64,000 bases of DNA from Streptomyces dioscori (GCF_003024195.1 NZ_KZ679039.1:474285-538284), one strand, 5' to 3'; shown: positions 41,451-53,122, counted from the stretch's first letter. Numbers and translations: made by a program. Notes: generated from the letters alone by a model not told the origin.

Positions 41451-42457
41451 GCCGCCTCGGCCGTCTCCGGCTTGCGCCGGGCGCCCTTCCCGTCCGGGTT
41501 ACGGCGGGAATCGATACGTGAGCGTGACGGCCAGCGCACGTCGTACGCCCAGCCGAAGCGCTCGAACCAGCGGATCAGACGGGCCGACGAGTCCACCTGA
41601 CCGCGCTCCACACCGTGCCGGGCCGACGTCGGGTCCGCGTGGTGGAGGTTGTGCCAGGACTCGCCGCAGGACAGGACGGCCAGCCACCAGACGTTCCCCG
41701 AGCGGTCACGCGACTTGAAGGGGCGCTTGCCCACCGCGTGGCAGATCGAGTTGATCGACCAGGTCACGTGGTGCAGCAGCGCCACCCGGACCAGTGAGCC
41801 CCAGAAGAAGCCCGTGAACGCGCCCCACCAGGACATCGTCACCAGACCGCCGATCACCGCGGGGAGCACGATGGACAGCCCCGCCCAGAGGAGGAACTGC
41901 CGGGAGATCGTGCGCAGGGCCCGGTCCTTGATCAGGTCCGGTGCGTACTTCTCCTGCGGGGTCTGCTCCTCGTCGAACATCCAGGCGATGTGCGCCCACC
42001 ACAGGCCCTTCATCAGGGCCGGGACCGTCTCACCGAAACGCCACGGCGAGTGGGGGTCGCCCTCGGCGTCGGAGAACTTGTGGTGCTTGCGGTGGTCGGC
42101 CACCCAGCGGACCAGCGGCCCCTCGACGGCCATGGAGCCGGCGATGGCCAGCGCGATGCGCAGGGGCCGCTTCGCCTTGAAGGCGCCATGGGTGAAGTAC
42201 CGGTGGAAGCCGATCGTGATGCCGTGGCAGCCCAAGAAGTAGAAGAACACCAGCAGGCCGAGGTCCAGCCAGCTCACACCCCAGCCCCAGGCCAGCGGAA
42301 CCGCCGCGAGGACGGCCAGGAACGGGACGGTGATGAAGAGGAGAAGGGTGATCTGCTCGATCGAGCGCTTCTTCTCGCCGCCCAGCGTGGCGGAGGGGAC
42401 GGAGGAGTCGTCGTGCGCCCTCGGGGCGTCATCGATCACGTCGGAACTTGCGGTCAT
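41447..42457 (-). CDS. Acyl-CoA / fatty acid desaturase, membrane diiron type
   Basis: The protein has 336 residues from the ATG at 42457 (AGGGGA upstream). Three histidine boxes coordinate the diiron centre: HRYFTH, HRKHHKF and HNLHHADP. Hydrophobic segments flank them (ITLLLFITVPFLAVLAAV, LGLLVFFYFLGCHGITIG, WWGAFTGFFWGSLVRVALLHH). It resembles delta-9 stearoyl-CoA-type desaturases (OLE1/DesC). It introduces a double bond into membrane acyl chains and so adjusts fluidity. It is the first gene of an operon with the TetR regulator. Confidence 0.92.
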   Translation of the reverse strand: MTASSDVIDDAPRAHDDSSVPSATLGGEKKRSIEQITLLLFITVPFLAVLAAVPLAWGWGVSWLDLGLLVFFYFLGCHGITIGFHRYFTHGAFKAKRPLRIALAIAGSMAVEGPLVRWVADHRKHHKFSDAEGDPHSPWRFGETVPALMKGLWWAHIAWMFDEEQTPQEKYAPDLIKDRALRTISRQFLLWAGLSIVLPAVIGGLVTMSWWGAFTGFFWGSLVRVALLHHVTWSINSICHAVGKRPFKSRDRSGNVWWLAVLSCGESWHNLHHADPTSARHGVERGQVDSSARLIRWFERFGWAYDVRWPSRSRIDSRRNPDGKGARRKPETAEAA

Positions 42458-42530
42458 GGGGGCGTCCCCTGTGGGGTCGAGGAGGGTGGGTATGGCCGAT
42501 AAGCGTGGCTGTGCGTAGCCAGAAACAGCG

Positions 42531-42563
42531 CTTACGGTTCCGTAACCTACGGCGTCGTAAGTA
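42531..42563 (-). promoter_or_regulatory. Operator-like repeats upstream of the desaturase-tetR operon
   Basis: TTACGG-TT-CCGTAA (42533-42546) is a perfect inverted repeat, immediately followed by a second, looser one, CTACGGCGTCGTAAG (42548-42562). Both lie 75-105 bp upstream of the desaturase start. A paired, overlapping site of this kind suits binding by two TetR dimers. The interval 42458-42755 otherwise holds only the ppc promoter and its ribosome site. Confidence 0.5.
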
Positions 42564-42755
42564 TGGCAGCGCGTTGCTCCGGGGCAAGAGCCCGAGAGAC
42601 TGCGCGTCCGGATGGACACCTATCCTTGGTCTCGGTCGGACAGCGCGGTCCGCTCTGTTTCATTCCCGTATGCCCAGCCGCTGATGCGGCACGAGCCGCC
42701 CCGGGCCGACGGGTTCCCCTCCAGACGAGCTTCAACACTGCAAGGAGCCGCACCT

Positions 42756-45488
<2,733 letters not shown>

Positions 45489-45501
45489 CCCGGCGGATGC
45501 A

Positions 45502-45546
45502 CGGAAGGGGGCCGGGCGGTCGTCACGACCGCCCGGCCCCCTTCCG
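45502..45546. terminator. 22-bp perfect hairpin between ppc and the convergent gene
   Basis: Arms 45502-45523 and 45525-45546 are perfectly complementary (CGGAAGGGGGCCGGGCGGTC on the left). It starts 13 bp after the ppc stop and ends 5 bp before the stop of the convergent gene, so it can serve as a bidirectional terminator. Confidence 0.8.
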
Positions 45547-45551
45547 CGTGT

Positions 45552-46049
45552 CTAGAGCGCCAGGAACGCGGTCGTCACCAGCGCCAGGCCCGCGCCGCCG
45601 AGCACCCAGCCCAGCCGGGTCCTGCCCAGGCCGCCCGCCACCACCACCGAGGCGAGCAGCAGCGCGCCGCCCAGCGGCACCCAGGCGTAGAGCAGTCCGC
45701 CGGTGCCCGCGCGCACGACCTCGTCGGTGCCGGGCTTCACCACGACCGTGTACGTGCGGCCCTTCTCCACGGCCACCTCGCTGTCGAGGACGACCCGGTC
45801 CCGGGCGGTGGAACCCTCCGACACCGGCCGGTACGGGCCCGTGCAGTGGTCGTCGGCGCACTTGGTGACCGTCATCGTGCCGCGTTCACGGCCCTTGGTG
45901 AGCATCACGTGCTGGGCGGTGCCCCAGGAGGCCCAGACGCCCGCGATCAGGATCAGCACCGCGACCGTACCCATCGCCGCGAGCTGCCCCAGCCGCAGCG
46001 CCGCGGCCGCTTTCGGGCGGGAGGCGCGGGCACGGGAATGGGCGGGCAT
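45552..46049 (-). CDS. Membrane protein of unknown function
   Basis: This 165-residue protein has an N-terminal transmembrane helix (about 24-44, LAAMGTVAVLILIAGVWASW), an extracytoplasmic domain with two cysteines (TVTKCADDHCTGPY), and two further helices (LGGALLLASVVVAGGLG and LGGAGLALVTTAFLAL). It is a conserved-looking actinomycete protein without a family name that I recognise. It faces ppc tail to tail and is 75 bp upstream of the pth stop on the same strand. Confidence 0.8.
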   Translation of the reverse strand: MPAHSRARASRPKAAAALRLGQLAAMGTVAVLILIAGVWASWGTAQHVMLTKGRERGTMTVTKCADDHCTGPYRPVSEGSTARDRVVLDSEVAVEKGRTYTVVVKPGTDEVVRAGTGGLLYAWVPLGGALLLASVVVAGGLGRTRLGWVLGGAGLALVTTAFLAL

Positions 46050-46124
46050 GGCGGCGATCCTTGGCCATGCCTGTGCGGTCGGTCAACTCCCGCCGGATTC
46101 AGGCGGGGGCCAAGTACCGCGATG

Positions 46125-46736
46125 TCATGAGTTGTACGTCGACTGAGCCCGCTCCAGACCCTCGATGACCAGAGCCTCCACCGCGTCCGCGGCCCGGTCC
46201 ACGAAGTAGTCCAGTTCCTTGCGCTCCGCCGAGGAGAAGTCCTTCAGTACGAAGTCGGCGACCTGCATACGCCCCGGCGGGCGCCCGATCCCGAAACGGA
46301 CCCGGTGGTACTCCGGACCCATCGCCTTCGTCATCGACTTCAGACCGTTGTGGCCGTTGTCGCCGCCGCCCAGCTTCAGCCGCAGCACGCCGTGGTCGAT
46401 GTCCAGCTCGTCGTGGATTGCCACGATGTTCGCCGTCGGGACCTTGTAGAAGTCCCGCAGCCCCGTGACCGGACCGCCCGACAGGTTCATGTACGACATC
46501 GGCTTCGCCAGGATCACCCGGCGGTTCAGCGGACCCGGCGGGCCGATCCGTCCCTCGATCACCTGGGCCTGTGCCTTGCCCGCCCGCTTGAACTTGCCGC
46601 CGATCCGCCCGGCGAGGAGGTCGGCCACCATGAAGCCCACGTTGTGGCGGTTCATGGCGTACTCGGGGCCGGGGTTGCCGAGCCCCACGATCAGCCAGGG
46701 GGCGCCTGGTTCCGTGGTCACGTCCGTCACTCCCAT
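46125..46736 (-). CDS. pth: Peptidyl-tRNA hydrolase
   Basis: The protein has 203 residues from the ATG at 46736 (AAGGA upstream). Pth motifs are [22 protein letters not shown] (catalytic His in RHNVG), [41 protein letters not shown] and [18 protein letters not shown]. It frees tRNA from prematurely released peptidyl-tRNA. It lies downstream of rplY, separated by a hairpin, a common pairing in actinomycetes. Confidence 0.96.
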   Translation of the reverse strand: MGVTDVTTEPGAPWLIVGLGNPGPEYAMNRHNVGFMVADLLAGRIGGKFKRAGKAQAQVIEGRIGPPGPLNRRVILAKPMSYMNLSGGPVTGLRDFYKVPTANIVAIHDELDIDHGVLRLKLGGGDNGHNGLKSMTKAMGPEYHRVRFGIGRPPGRMQVADFVLKDFSSAERKELDYFVDRAADAVEALVIEGLERAQSTYNS

Positions 46737-46777
46737 GGGTCCTTGACCGGCGGTGCCGGTGCGGTTCGGGGGATACG

Positions 46778-46813
46778 CGTCGGCCGCCGCCCCCAGGGGA
46801 GCGGCGGCCGACG
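46778..46813 (-). terminator. Hairpin between rplY and pth
   Basis: CGTCGGCCGCCGC and GCGGCGGCCGACG form a perfect 13-bp stem around a 10-nt loop. It follows the rplY stop by about 20 bp and may terminate part of the transcription before pth. Confidence 0.7.
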
Positions 46814-46833
46814 AACAGTGATCCGGTGCGGGA

Positions 46834-47415
46834 TCAGGCCTCGGTGGACTCGGCGGCCGAGTCGTCGGCCTCCTCGGCCTGGGCGGCCAGGACCTGCAGC
46901 ACGACCGCGTCCTCGTCGATGGCCAGCGTGGTGCCCTCGGGCAGCGGGATGTCCTTCGCGAGGATGGACGCGCCGGCCTCAAGGCCCTCGATGGAGACGG
47001 TGACCGACTCGGGGATGTGCGTGGCCTCGGCCTCGACGGTCAGCGTGCTGAGCACGTGCTCAAGGAGGAACGCGCCGGGGGCCAGGTCGCCCTCGGTGTG
47101 CACGTAGACCTCGACGTTGACCTTCTCGCCGCTCTTCACGAGGAGCAGGTCGACGTGCTCAAGGAAGCCCTTGATGGCGTCACGCTGGACGGCCTTCGGG
47201 ATCGCGAGCTGGGTCTTGCCCTCGATGTCCAGGGTCAGCAGGACGTTGGCGGTACGCAGGGCGAGCTGCAGCTCGTGGCCCGGCAGCGTGATGTGGACCG
47301 GGTCGCCGCCGTGGCCGTACACGACCGCGGGAACCTTGCTCTCACGGCGGATGCGGCGCGCGGCACCCTTGCCGAACTCGGTGCGGGTCTCAGCGGCGAT
47401 CTTGACCTCGGACAT
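46834..47415 (-). CDS. rplY: 50S ribosomal protein L25/Ctc, long TL5 type
   Basis: The protein has 193 residues from the ATG at 47415 (GAGGAG upstream; an ATG two codons earlier is a weaker choice). The N-terminal 5S rRNA-binding domain includes [37 protein letters not shown]-terminal TL5/Ctc domain (about 100-180) and an acidic alanine-rich tail follow ([17 protein letters not shown]). L25/Ctc binds 5S rRNA, and in many bacteria it is a general stress protein. Confidence 0.95.
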   Translation of the reverse strand: MSEVKIAAETRTEFGKGAARRIRRESKVPAVVYGHGGDPVHITLPGHELQLALRTANVLLTLDIEGKTQLAIPKAVQRDAIKGFLEHVDLLLVKSGEKVNVEVYVHTEGDLAPGAFLLEHVLSTLTVEAEATHIPESVTVSIEGLEAGASILAKDIPLPEGTTLAIDEDAVVLQVLAAQAEEADDSAAESTEA

Positions 47416-47521
47416 GGTCACTCCTCGTAGAACAGGGAAGCCAGGGAAAGGAAGTCACCCGGCCGAACCATCGGCCTGCTACGAAGAGCGCGTCGATAAC
47501 GGACCGCCGCACCAAAGAGTG

Positions 47522-47570
47522 CGGCCTCCCTCGCCGAGCAACTGTGACAGCTTACGCGGCGGGGAGGCCG
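47522..47570 (-). terminator. Terminator of prs
   Basis: CGGCCTCCC plus CGCCG pairs with CGGCG plus GGGAGGCCG, with one unpaired base on the left and a 20-nt loop. It lies about 30 bp after the prs stop, before rplY. Confidence 0.65.
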
Positions 47571-47600
47571 TACAAGAAATCGATCTAGAAGGGTCCTCGA

Positions 47601-48572
47601 CTACTCGTCGAAGAGGCTCGTCACCGAACCGTCCTCGAAGACCTCGCGGACCGCGTTCGCGATGGTCGGCGCGATCGACAGGACCGTGATTTTGTCCAGC
47701 TCCAGCTCACCCGGGGTGGGCAGGGTGTCCGTGAAGACGAACTCGCTGACCTTCGAGGCCATCAGACGGTCCGCCGCCGGGCCCGACAGCACACCGTGCG
47801 TCGCCGTCACGATGACGTCCTCCGCGCCGTGCGCGAACAGGGCGTCCGCCGCTGCGCAGATCGTGCCACCGGTGTCGATCATGTCGTCGACCAGGACGCA
47901 GACGCGGCCCTCGACGTCACCCACGACCTCGTGGACGGTCACCTGGTTGGCGACGTCCTTGTCGCGGCGCTTGTGGACGATCGCCAGCGGCGCGCCGAGG
48001 CGGTCGCACCAGCGGTCGGCCACCCGCACCCGGCCGGCGTCCGGGGACACGACCGTGAGCTTCGAGCGGTCCACCTTGTGGCCCACGTAGTCCGCGAGCA
48101 GCGGCAGCGCGAACAGGTGGTCCACCGGGCCGTCGAAGAAGCCCTGGATCTGGTCGGTGTGCAGGTCGACCGTCAGGAGGCGGTCCGCACCGGCCGTCTT
48201 CATCATGTCGGCGACCAGACGTGCCGAGATCGGTTCACGCCCACGGTGCTTCTTGTCCTGGCGCGCGTAACCGTAGAACGGCATGATCACGGTGATGCTC
48301 CGGGCGGAGGCCCGCTTCAGAGCGTCGATCATGATCAGCTGTTCCATGATCCACTTGTTGATCGGCGCGGTGTGGCTCTGGATCAGGAAGCAGTCGGCGC
48401 CGCGGGCCGACTCCTCGTAGCGGACGTAGATCTCACCGTTGGCGAAATCGAAGGCCTTCGTCGGAACGACCCCGACACCCAACTGGTGGGCGACCTCCTC
48501 GGCAAGCTCGGGGTGGGCGCGGCCGGAGAAGAACATCATCTTCTTCTCGCCGGTCGTCTTGATCCCGGTCAC
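47601..48572 (-). CDS. prs: Ribose-phosphate pyrophosphokinase (PRPP synthetase)
   Basis: The protein has 323 residues from a GTG at 48572. Class I PRPP synthetase motifs are FFSGRAHPELAEEVAHQLG, FANGEIYVRYEESARG, MPFYGYARQDKKHRGREPISARLVADM (ATP-binding), LLTVDLHTDQIQGFF and the PRPP-binding CVLVDDMIDTGGTICAAA. It makes PRPP from ribose 5-phosphate and ATP for nucleotide, histidine and tryptophan synthesis. It lies downstream of glmU, a conserved pairing. Confidence 0.97.
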   Translation of the reverse strand: MTGIKTTGEKKMMFFSGRAHPELAEEVAHQLGVGVVPTKAFDFANGEIYVRYEESARGADCFLIQSHTAPINKWIMEQLIMIDALKRASARSITVIMPFYGYARQDKKHRGREPISARLVADMMKTAGADRLLTVDLHTDQIQGFFDGPVDHLFALPLLADYVGHKVDRSKLTVVSPDAGRVRVADRWCDRLGAPLAIVHKRRDKDVANQVTVHEVVGDVEGRVCVLVDDMIDTGGTICAAADALFAHGAEDVIVTATHGVLSGPAADRLMASKVSEFVFTDTLPTPGELELDKITVLSIAPTIANAVREVFEDGSVTSLFDE

Positions 48573-48593
48573 AGCACTGTCTCCTCAGAGGTG

Positions 48594-48648
48594 TCTCAGC
48601 TGGATGTCGAGATGAGTCGAGTTCTCAGGTGCGGTCTCAGCTGGATGT
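48594..48648 (-). repeat. 14-bp direct repeat in the prs leader
   Basis: TCTCAGCTGGATGT occurs identically at 48594-48607 and 48635-48648, 41 bp apart, in the interval between glmU and prs. It may be a protein-binding site or a relic of a short duplication. Confidence 0.5.
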
Positions 48649-48698
48649 GCGGGTGTGCGTCTATCACGGTAGCCCGAGTCAGACCCGACCTTTTCCGG

Positions 48699-50183
48699 TC
48701 AGCTTTCGCCGCCGGCCTCCCGGGACGACGCCTCCGCCGCCTTCGCGGCAGCGCTGCCCGGACGCTTGCGGGCCACCCAGCCCTCGATATTCCGTTGCTG
48801 GCCACGGGCCACGGCCAGCGAACCGGGCGGTACGTCCTTCGTGATCACGGAGCCGGCCGCGGTGTAGGCGCCGTCCCCGATGGTGACAGGAGCCACAAAC
48901 ATGTTGTCCGAACCCGTCTTGCAGTGTGAGCCGACCGTCGTGTGGTGCTTGGCCTCGCCGTCGTAGTTCACGAAGACGCTGGCGGCACCGATGTTCGAGT
49001 ACTCGCCGATCGTCGCGTCACCCACGTAGGAGAGGTGCGGGATCTTCGTGCCCTCGCCGACGGTGGCGTTCTTCGTCTCCACATACGTACCCACCTTGGC
49101 CTTCAGACCGAGGCGGGTACCGGGGCGGAGATACGCGAAGGGGCCCACGTTCGCCTGGGGGCCGATCTCCGCGCCGTTCGAGACGGTGTTGTCGACGCGG
49201 GCGCCGGCGCCCACCGTGGTGTCGTTCAGGCGGGTGTTGGGGCCGACTTCGGCGCCCTCGCCCAGGTGCGTGGCGCCCTGGAGCTGCGTGCCCGGGTGCA
49301 CGATCGCGTCCTGCTCGAAGGTGACGGTGACGTCGACCCACGTGGAGGCCGGGTCGACGACGGTCACGCCGGCGAGCATCGCGTCCCGCAGCAGCCGGTC
49401 GTTGAGGATGCGGCGCGCTTCCGCGAGCTGCACGCGGTTGTTGATGCCGGCGATCTCGCGGTGGTCGTCCGACACGGCGGCGCCGACGCGGTGCCCGGCC
49501 TCGCGCAGGATGCCGAGGACGTCCGTGAGGTACTCCTCGCCCTGGCTGTTGTCGGTACGGACCTTGCCGAGCGCGTCCGCGAGGAGCTGCCCGTCGAACG
49601 CGAAGACACCGGAGTTGATCTCACGGATCGCGCGCTGGGAGTCGGAGGCGTCCTTGTGCTCGACGATCGCCGTCACCGCGCCCGAGGCGCTGTCGCGGAC
49701 GATCCGGCCGTAGCCGGTGGCGTCCGGCACCTCGGCGGTCAGCACGGTGACCGCGTTGCCGTCGCCGGTGTGGGTCGCGGCGAGCTTGCGGAGGGTCGCG
49801 CCGGTGAGCAGGGGGGTGTCGCCGCAGACGACCACGACGGTGCCGTCGACGACGCCGCCCAGCTCTTCGAGGCCCATCCGTACGGCGTGCCCCGTGCCGT
49901 TCTGCTCGGCCTGTACGGCGGTCCGGACGCCCGGGGCGGTCGTGGCGAGGTGGTCGGTGACCTTCTCGCGGGCGTGACCCACGACGACGACCAGGTTCTC
50001 GGGTCCCAACTCGCCCGCCGCGGCGAGCACATGGCCGACGAGGGAACGGCCGCAGAGCTCGTGCAGGACCTTGGGTGTGGCCGACTTCATACGGGTGCCC
50101 TCACCCGCTGCGAGAACGACGACGGCTGCGGGTGGGGTCTCCCCTGCTCCGGAGCCGAGAGCTTGGGGAAGGTTGGCGCTCAC
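48699..50183 (-). CDS. glmU: Bifunctional GlcNAc-1-P uridyltransferase / GlcN-1-P acetyltransferase
   Basis: The protein has 494 residues. The N-terminal uridyltransferase has VVVLAAGEGTRMKSATPKVLHELCG, ALQ/QNGTGHAVRMG and VCGDTPLL. The C-terminal left-handed beta-helix acetyltransferase has hexapeptide repeats (VGPFAYLRPGTRLGLKAKVG, YVETKNATVGEGTKIPHLSYVGDATIG, FVNYDGEAKHHT). It makes UDP-GlcNAc for peptidoglycan. The N-terminal 18-residue extension is common in actinomycetes. Upstream is tRNA-Gln in the same orientation. Confidence 0.96.
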   Translation of the reverse strand: MSANLPQALGSGAGETPPAAVVVLAAGEGTRMKSATPKVLHELCGRSLVGHVLAAAGELGPENLVVVVGHAREKVTDHLATTAPGVRTAVQAEQNGTGHAVRMGLEELGGVVDGTVVVVCGDTPLLTGATLRKLAATHTGDGNAVTVLTAEVPDATGYGRIVRDSASGAVTAIVEHKDASDSQRAIREINSGVFAFDGQLLADALGKVRTDNSQGEEYLTDVLGILREAGHRVGAAVSDDHREIAGINNRVQLAEARRILNDRLLRDAMLAGVTVVDPASTWVDVTVTFEQDAIVHPGTQLQGATHLGEGAEVGPNTRLNDTTVGAGARVDNTVSNGAEIGPQANVGPFAYLRPGTRLGLKAKVGTYVETKNATVGEGTKIPHLSYVGDATIGEYSNIGAASVFVNYDGEAKHHTTVGSHCKTGSDNMFVAPVTIGDGAYTAAGSVITKDVPPGSLAVARGQQRNIEGWVARKRPGSAAAKAAEASSREAGGES

Positions 50184-50300
50184 GGATATGCCTTTCGGCT
50201 ACTGGTGTCTGGGGTGCGGACATCCGCAGGATACCGGGGCGTTTCAGGAGCGACATGAGAGCGGGCCCTGACAGTGCTGTCAGGGCCCGGGTGTCCACAG

Positions 50301-50372
50301 CTCCCCCGCCAGGACTTGAACCCGGACAGATGGCACCAAAAGCCACAGTGCTGCCAATTACACCACGGGGGA
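50301..50372 (-). tRNA. tRNA-Gln (UUG)
   Basis: The minus strand folds as a complete cloverleaf of 72 nt: acceptor TCCCCCG/CGGGGGA, D-stem GTGT/GCAC, anticodon stem GTGGC/GCCAT with loop TTTTGGT (anticodon TTG), T-stem CCGGG/CCTGG with loop TTCAAGT, discriminator G. The CCA is not encoded. It reads CAA glutamine codons and lies just upstream of glmU. Confidence 0.93.
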
Positions 50373-50631
50373 TGGAAACCGACGTGAGCCGGACATATGG
50401 TCGGCCGTCGAGTTGGCACCCAACACTATGCCGTACCAAGGCCCTTCGATGCGACGGTACGGATCGGCGCACCGGGGGCAAGTGGATCACGGGTCCGGTC
50501 TCGAACGGCGAGCGATTCAGCAGTTCGAGGGATAACGGGCCGTTTCGCTTCTGTTCGATTACGGGGAGTGGTGTAGGCCAGTACGGGAAACTCACCGGAA
50601 AAGGGGCGGGGCGCGACCGTAGGCTGGAGTC

Positions 50632-51969
50632 ATGACCACGACGGGGGAAGACCACACCGCGGCCTTGGCGGGGCCGTGGTGGTGGGCGAGGTGGCGCAGT
50701 GCGGTGCTCGACGGGGGACTCGCGCTGGTGTCGTCCGTGGAGTGTGCGACAGAGGGTTTTCCGTTCGCGGAGGCGGCGGGGGTGCCGGTCCCCGTGGGGA
50801 TGCTGTTCGGGGCCGTCGCGGGGGCGATGCTGCTGTTCCGGCGACGGTGGCCGATCGCCGTCGTCCTGGTGTCGATCGCGATCACGCCGGCCCAGATGGG
50901 GTTCCTGATGGGGCTCGTCGGGCTGTACACGCTGGCGGCGTCCGAGTTGCCGAGGCGGATCATCGGGGCGCTGGCCGGGATGTCGATGGTGGGGATGCTC
51001 ATCGTCACGTATGTGCGGGCGCACCAGGGGATGGTGCGCGGCGATGTGGCGCTGGGGGACTGGTTCGTGCCCTTCGTGTCCATCACGACCTCGCTCGGGA
51101 TGACGGCACCGCCCGTACTGCTCGGGCTGTACGTGGGGGCGCGGCGGCGGCTGATGGAGAGCCTGCGGGAGCGGGCCGACTCCCTGGAGCGGGAGTTGCA
51201 GCTGCTGGCGGAGCGGGCCGAGGAGCGGGCGGAGTGGGCGCGCAACGAGGAGCGGACCCGGATCGCCCGGGAGATGCACGACGTGGTCGCGCACCGGGTG
51301 AGTCTGATGGTGGTGCACGCGGCGGCGCTGCAGGCGGTGGCCCGCAAGGATCCCGAGAAGGCCGTGAAGAACGCCTCGCTGGTGGGGGACATGGGCCGCC
51401 AGGCGCTGACCGAACTGCGCGAGATGCTGGGCGTCCTGCGGACGGGCGACGGGTCGGCGCGGGGTGCGGGATACGGCTCCGCGCCGGTGCAGGCCGTGCC
51501 GCTGGCGGCCGTGGGGGCGGCAGCCGCCGCCGCTGCCGCCGCGTCCCGGACCGCCGAGGAGGAGTCGGACGGTCCCTGTCTGGACGATCTCGACGAGCTG
51601 GTGGGGCAGTCCGCCGCCGCGGGCATGGTCGTCGACCTCTCCGTGGAGGGGGAGACGCGGGTGTACGCGGCGATGGTGGAGCAGACCGCGTACCGCGTGG
51701 TGCAGGAGGCGCTGACGAACGTCCACAAGCACGCGGCGGGCGCGAAGACCCGGGTGCGGCTGGCGCACCGGGGCGCGGAGATCGCGATGCAGGTGGAGAA
51801 CGGTCCGCCGCCGGAGCCGGGGGCCGCGTCCGACGCCAGGCTGCCCAGTGGAGGGAACGGCCTGCTGGGGATGAAGGAGCGGGTCGTCGGGCTCGGCGGG
51901 GTGTTCGTGTCCGGGCCGACGGACGCGGGCGGGTTCCGGGTGTCGGCGGTCATTCCGGCCGGGGGCTGA
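50632..51969 (+). CDS. Orphan HisKA_3 (NarX/DesK-type) sensor histidine kinase
   Basis: The protein has 445 residues. The N-terminal half has about five transmembrane helices (for example PVGMLFGAVAGAMLLFRRRWPIAVVLVS). A coiled segment leads to the phosphoacceptor His216 in RIAREMHDVVAHRVSLMVVH. The ATPase domain has YRVVQEALTNVHKHAAGAK (N-box) and GNGLLGMKERV (G-box). An alanine-rich insertion (about 285-310) lies between the dimerisation helices and the ATPase. Such kinases pair with LuxR-type regulators, but no regulator gene is adjacent. The regulators at 30566 and 37717 are distant candidates only. Confidence 0.92.
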   Translation: MTTTGEDHTAALAGPWWWARWRSAVLDGGLALVSSVECATEGFPFAEAAGVPVPVGMLFGAVAGAMLLFRRRWPIAVVLVSIAITPAQMGFLMGLVGLYTLAASELPRRIIGALAGMSMVGMLIVTYVRAHQGMVRGDVALGDWFVPFVSITTSLGMTAPPVLLGLYVGARRRLMESLRERADSLERELQLLAERAEERAEWARNEERTRIAREMHDVVAHRVSLMVVHAAALQAVARKDPEKAVKNASLVGDMGRQALTELREMLGVLRTGDGSARGAGYGSAPVQAVPLAAVGAAAAAAAAASRTAEEESDGPCLDDLDELVGQSAAAGMVVDLSVEGETRVYAAMVEQTAYRVVQEALTNVHKHAAGAKTRVRLAHRGAEIAMQVENGPPPEPGAASDARLPSGGNGLLGMKERVVGLGGVFVSGPTDAGGFRVSAVIPAGG

Positions 51970-51993
51970 GCCCGGACGGGCGGTGGTGCCGGT

Positions 51994-52497
51994 TCAGCCG
52001 GCGGTCAGGCGTACCGGTTCCCGGCCCGCGATGAGGGTGGCCAGGGCCTGGTCGATGTCGGCGCCGAGGTACCAGTCGCCCGTGTGGTCCAGGGTGTACA
52101 CGCGGCCCTCCGTGTCGATGGCGAGCAGCGCTCTGCTGTCGGTCTCCTCGCCGAGGGGGGCGACCTCGGTGTCCAGGGCCCTGCCGAGGTCGGCGAGGGT
52201 GCGGGCCATGTGGAGGCCGTGCAGGGGGTCAAGGTGCAGGGGGGACGAGGCGATCTGGCGGCCCGCCTCGGCCGTGCTGACGCGCAGCCCGCCGAACTCC
52301 GCCCATGCCTCCACCGCCGCCGGGAACACGGCGTGGCGGTGCCCCGCGGGGGACTCGTGGCCGCGCAGGGCGTCGGCCCAGAACTCGGCCTGCTTTATGT
52401 CCCAGCGGCCCGGTTGCCATCCGGCGTCGCGCAGCGAGGCGTCGACCTGGACTGAGAAGCGGGTGGTCGAGGTGGCGGCGGTGCGGTCGGTGTGCAT
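51994..52497 (-). CDS. SUKH-3-like immunity protein
   Basis: The protein has 167 residues. It resembles the SUKH-3 group of the SMI1/KNR4 superfamily: RDAGWQPGRWDIKQAEFWADAL, AWAEFGGLRVSTAEAGRQIA, then EVAPLGEETDSRALLAIDTEGRVYTLDHTGDWYLGADIDQALATLIAG. SUKH proteins are the commonest immunity proteins of bacterial polymorphic toxins. It lies 121 bp downstream of the YwqJ-like deaminase gene on the same strand, the usual toxin-then-immunity order, so it probably neutralises that deaminase. Confidence 0.8.
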   Translation of the reverse strand: MHTDRTAATSTTRFSVQVDASLRDAGWQPGRWDIKQAEFWADALRGHESPAGHRHAVFPAAVEAWAEFGGLRVSTAEAGRQIASSPLHLDPLHGLHMARTLADLGRALDTEVAPLGEETDSRALLAIDTEGRVYTLDHTGDWYLGADIDQALATLIAGREPVRLTAG

Positions 52498-52618
52498 CTG
52501 CCCTTCGCGATCGGTCTGAGCCGCCGTGTGGTGGTGCGGTGTTCCGGTCGGCTGTTTCTGGTGGTGTCGGCGGCGCCTTCGTGCGGGTCGGGGGCCGCTG
52601 TCGGTGGTGGGTGCGCCG

Positions 52619-53122
52619 TCACTTCTCCTGGGTGGTCGGGTCGACGATGCGTACGCCGAAGTGGGCGCTGAGCGCGGTGCAGGCGCGGCAGGGCTGCGCG
52701 AAGCTGCCGTGCAGCGGGTCGCCGTCCTCGCGGATGCGGCGGGCGGTGAGTTTGGCCTGCTTGAGGGATTTTCTGGCCTCGCCGTTGGTCATGGGTTTTC
52801 GGATGGCGCGTTTGGAGCGGGCGGCGTCGGCGGTGGCGAGATGGCGGGAGATGAGGATCGCCTCGGCGCAGCGGCCGGTGAACCGGTCGCGCTGGCCGCT
52901 GGTGAGGGTGTCGAGGAAGTCCCGTACGAGGGGGTGCAGGGGTGGTGGCTGGTCGCCGCGGCCCGCGGTGCCGGTGAGGGTGGCGCCCCGTACGGAGAGG
53001 GCGGCGGCGATGGTCGGGAGTATGCCGTCGCGCCGGTGCAGCAGGACCGGCGCGGCGGGCGCCTCGCTGCTGCTCCAGCCGACCCGCGGATCCCCGGAGG
53101 TACCCATGTGTGTTGCGCTCAT
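52619..53122 (-). CDS. YwqJ-like nucleic acid deaminase, predicted toxin domain
   Basis: This 167-residue protein has both zinc motifs of the deaminase fold: C-A-E (Cys85-Glu87, in TGRCAEAILISRHL) and P-C-R-A-C (Cys145 and Cys148, in QPCRACTALSAHFGV). The pair matches the YwqJ family, predicted cytidine or nucleotide deaminase effectors of polymorphic toxin systems. No signal peptide, WXG/LXG or RHS delivery domain is present; the protein is almost only the catalytic domain with about 50 extra N-terminal residues. The ATG at 53122 was chosen; a GGAGG lies upstream. The SUKH-3 gene downstream is its likely immunity partner. An intracellular role is equally possible. Confidence 0.82.
   Translation of the reverse strand: MSATHMGTSGDPRVGWSSSEAPAAPVLLHRRDGILPTIAAALSVRGATLTGTAGRGDQPPPLHPLVRDFLDTLTSGQRDRFTGRCAEAILISRHLATADAARSKRAIRKPMTNGEARKSLKQAKLTARRIREDGDPLHGSFAQPCRACTALSAHFGVRIVDPTTQEK

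Noticed and set aside
45502..45546. Small non-coding RNA at the 22-bp hairpin after ppc
   Set aside because: Its position directly after one stop codon and before the convergent one is fully explained by a bidirectional terminator.
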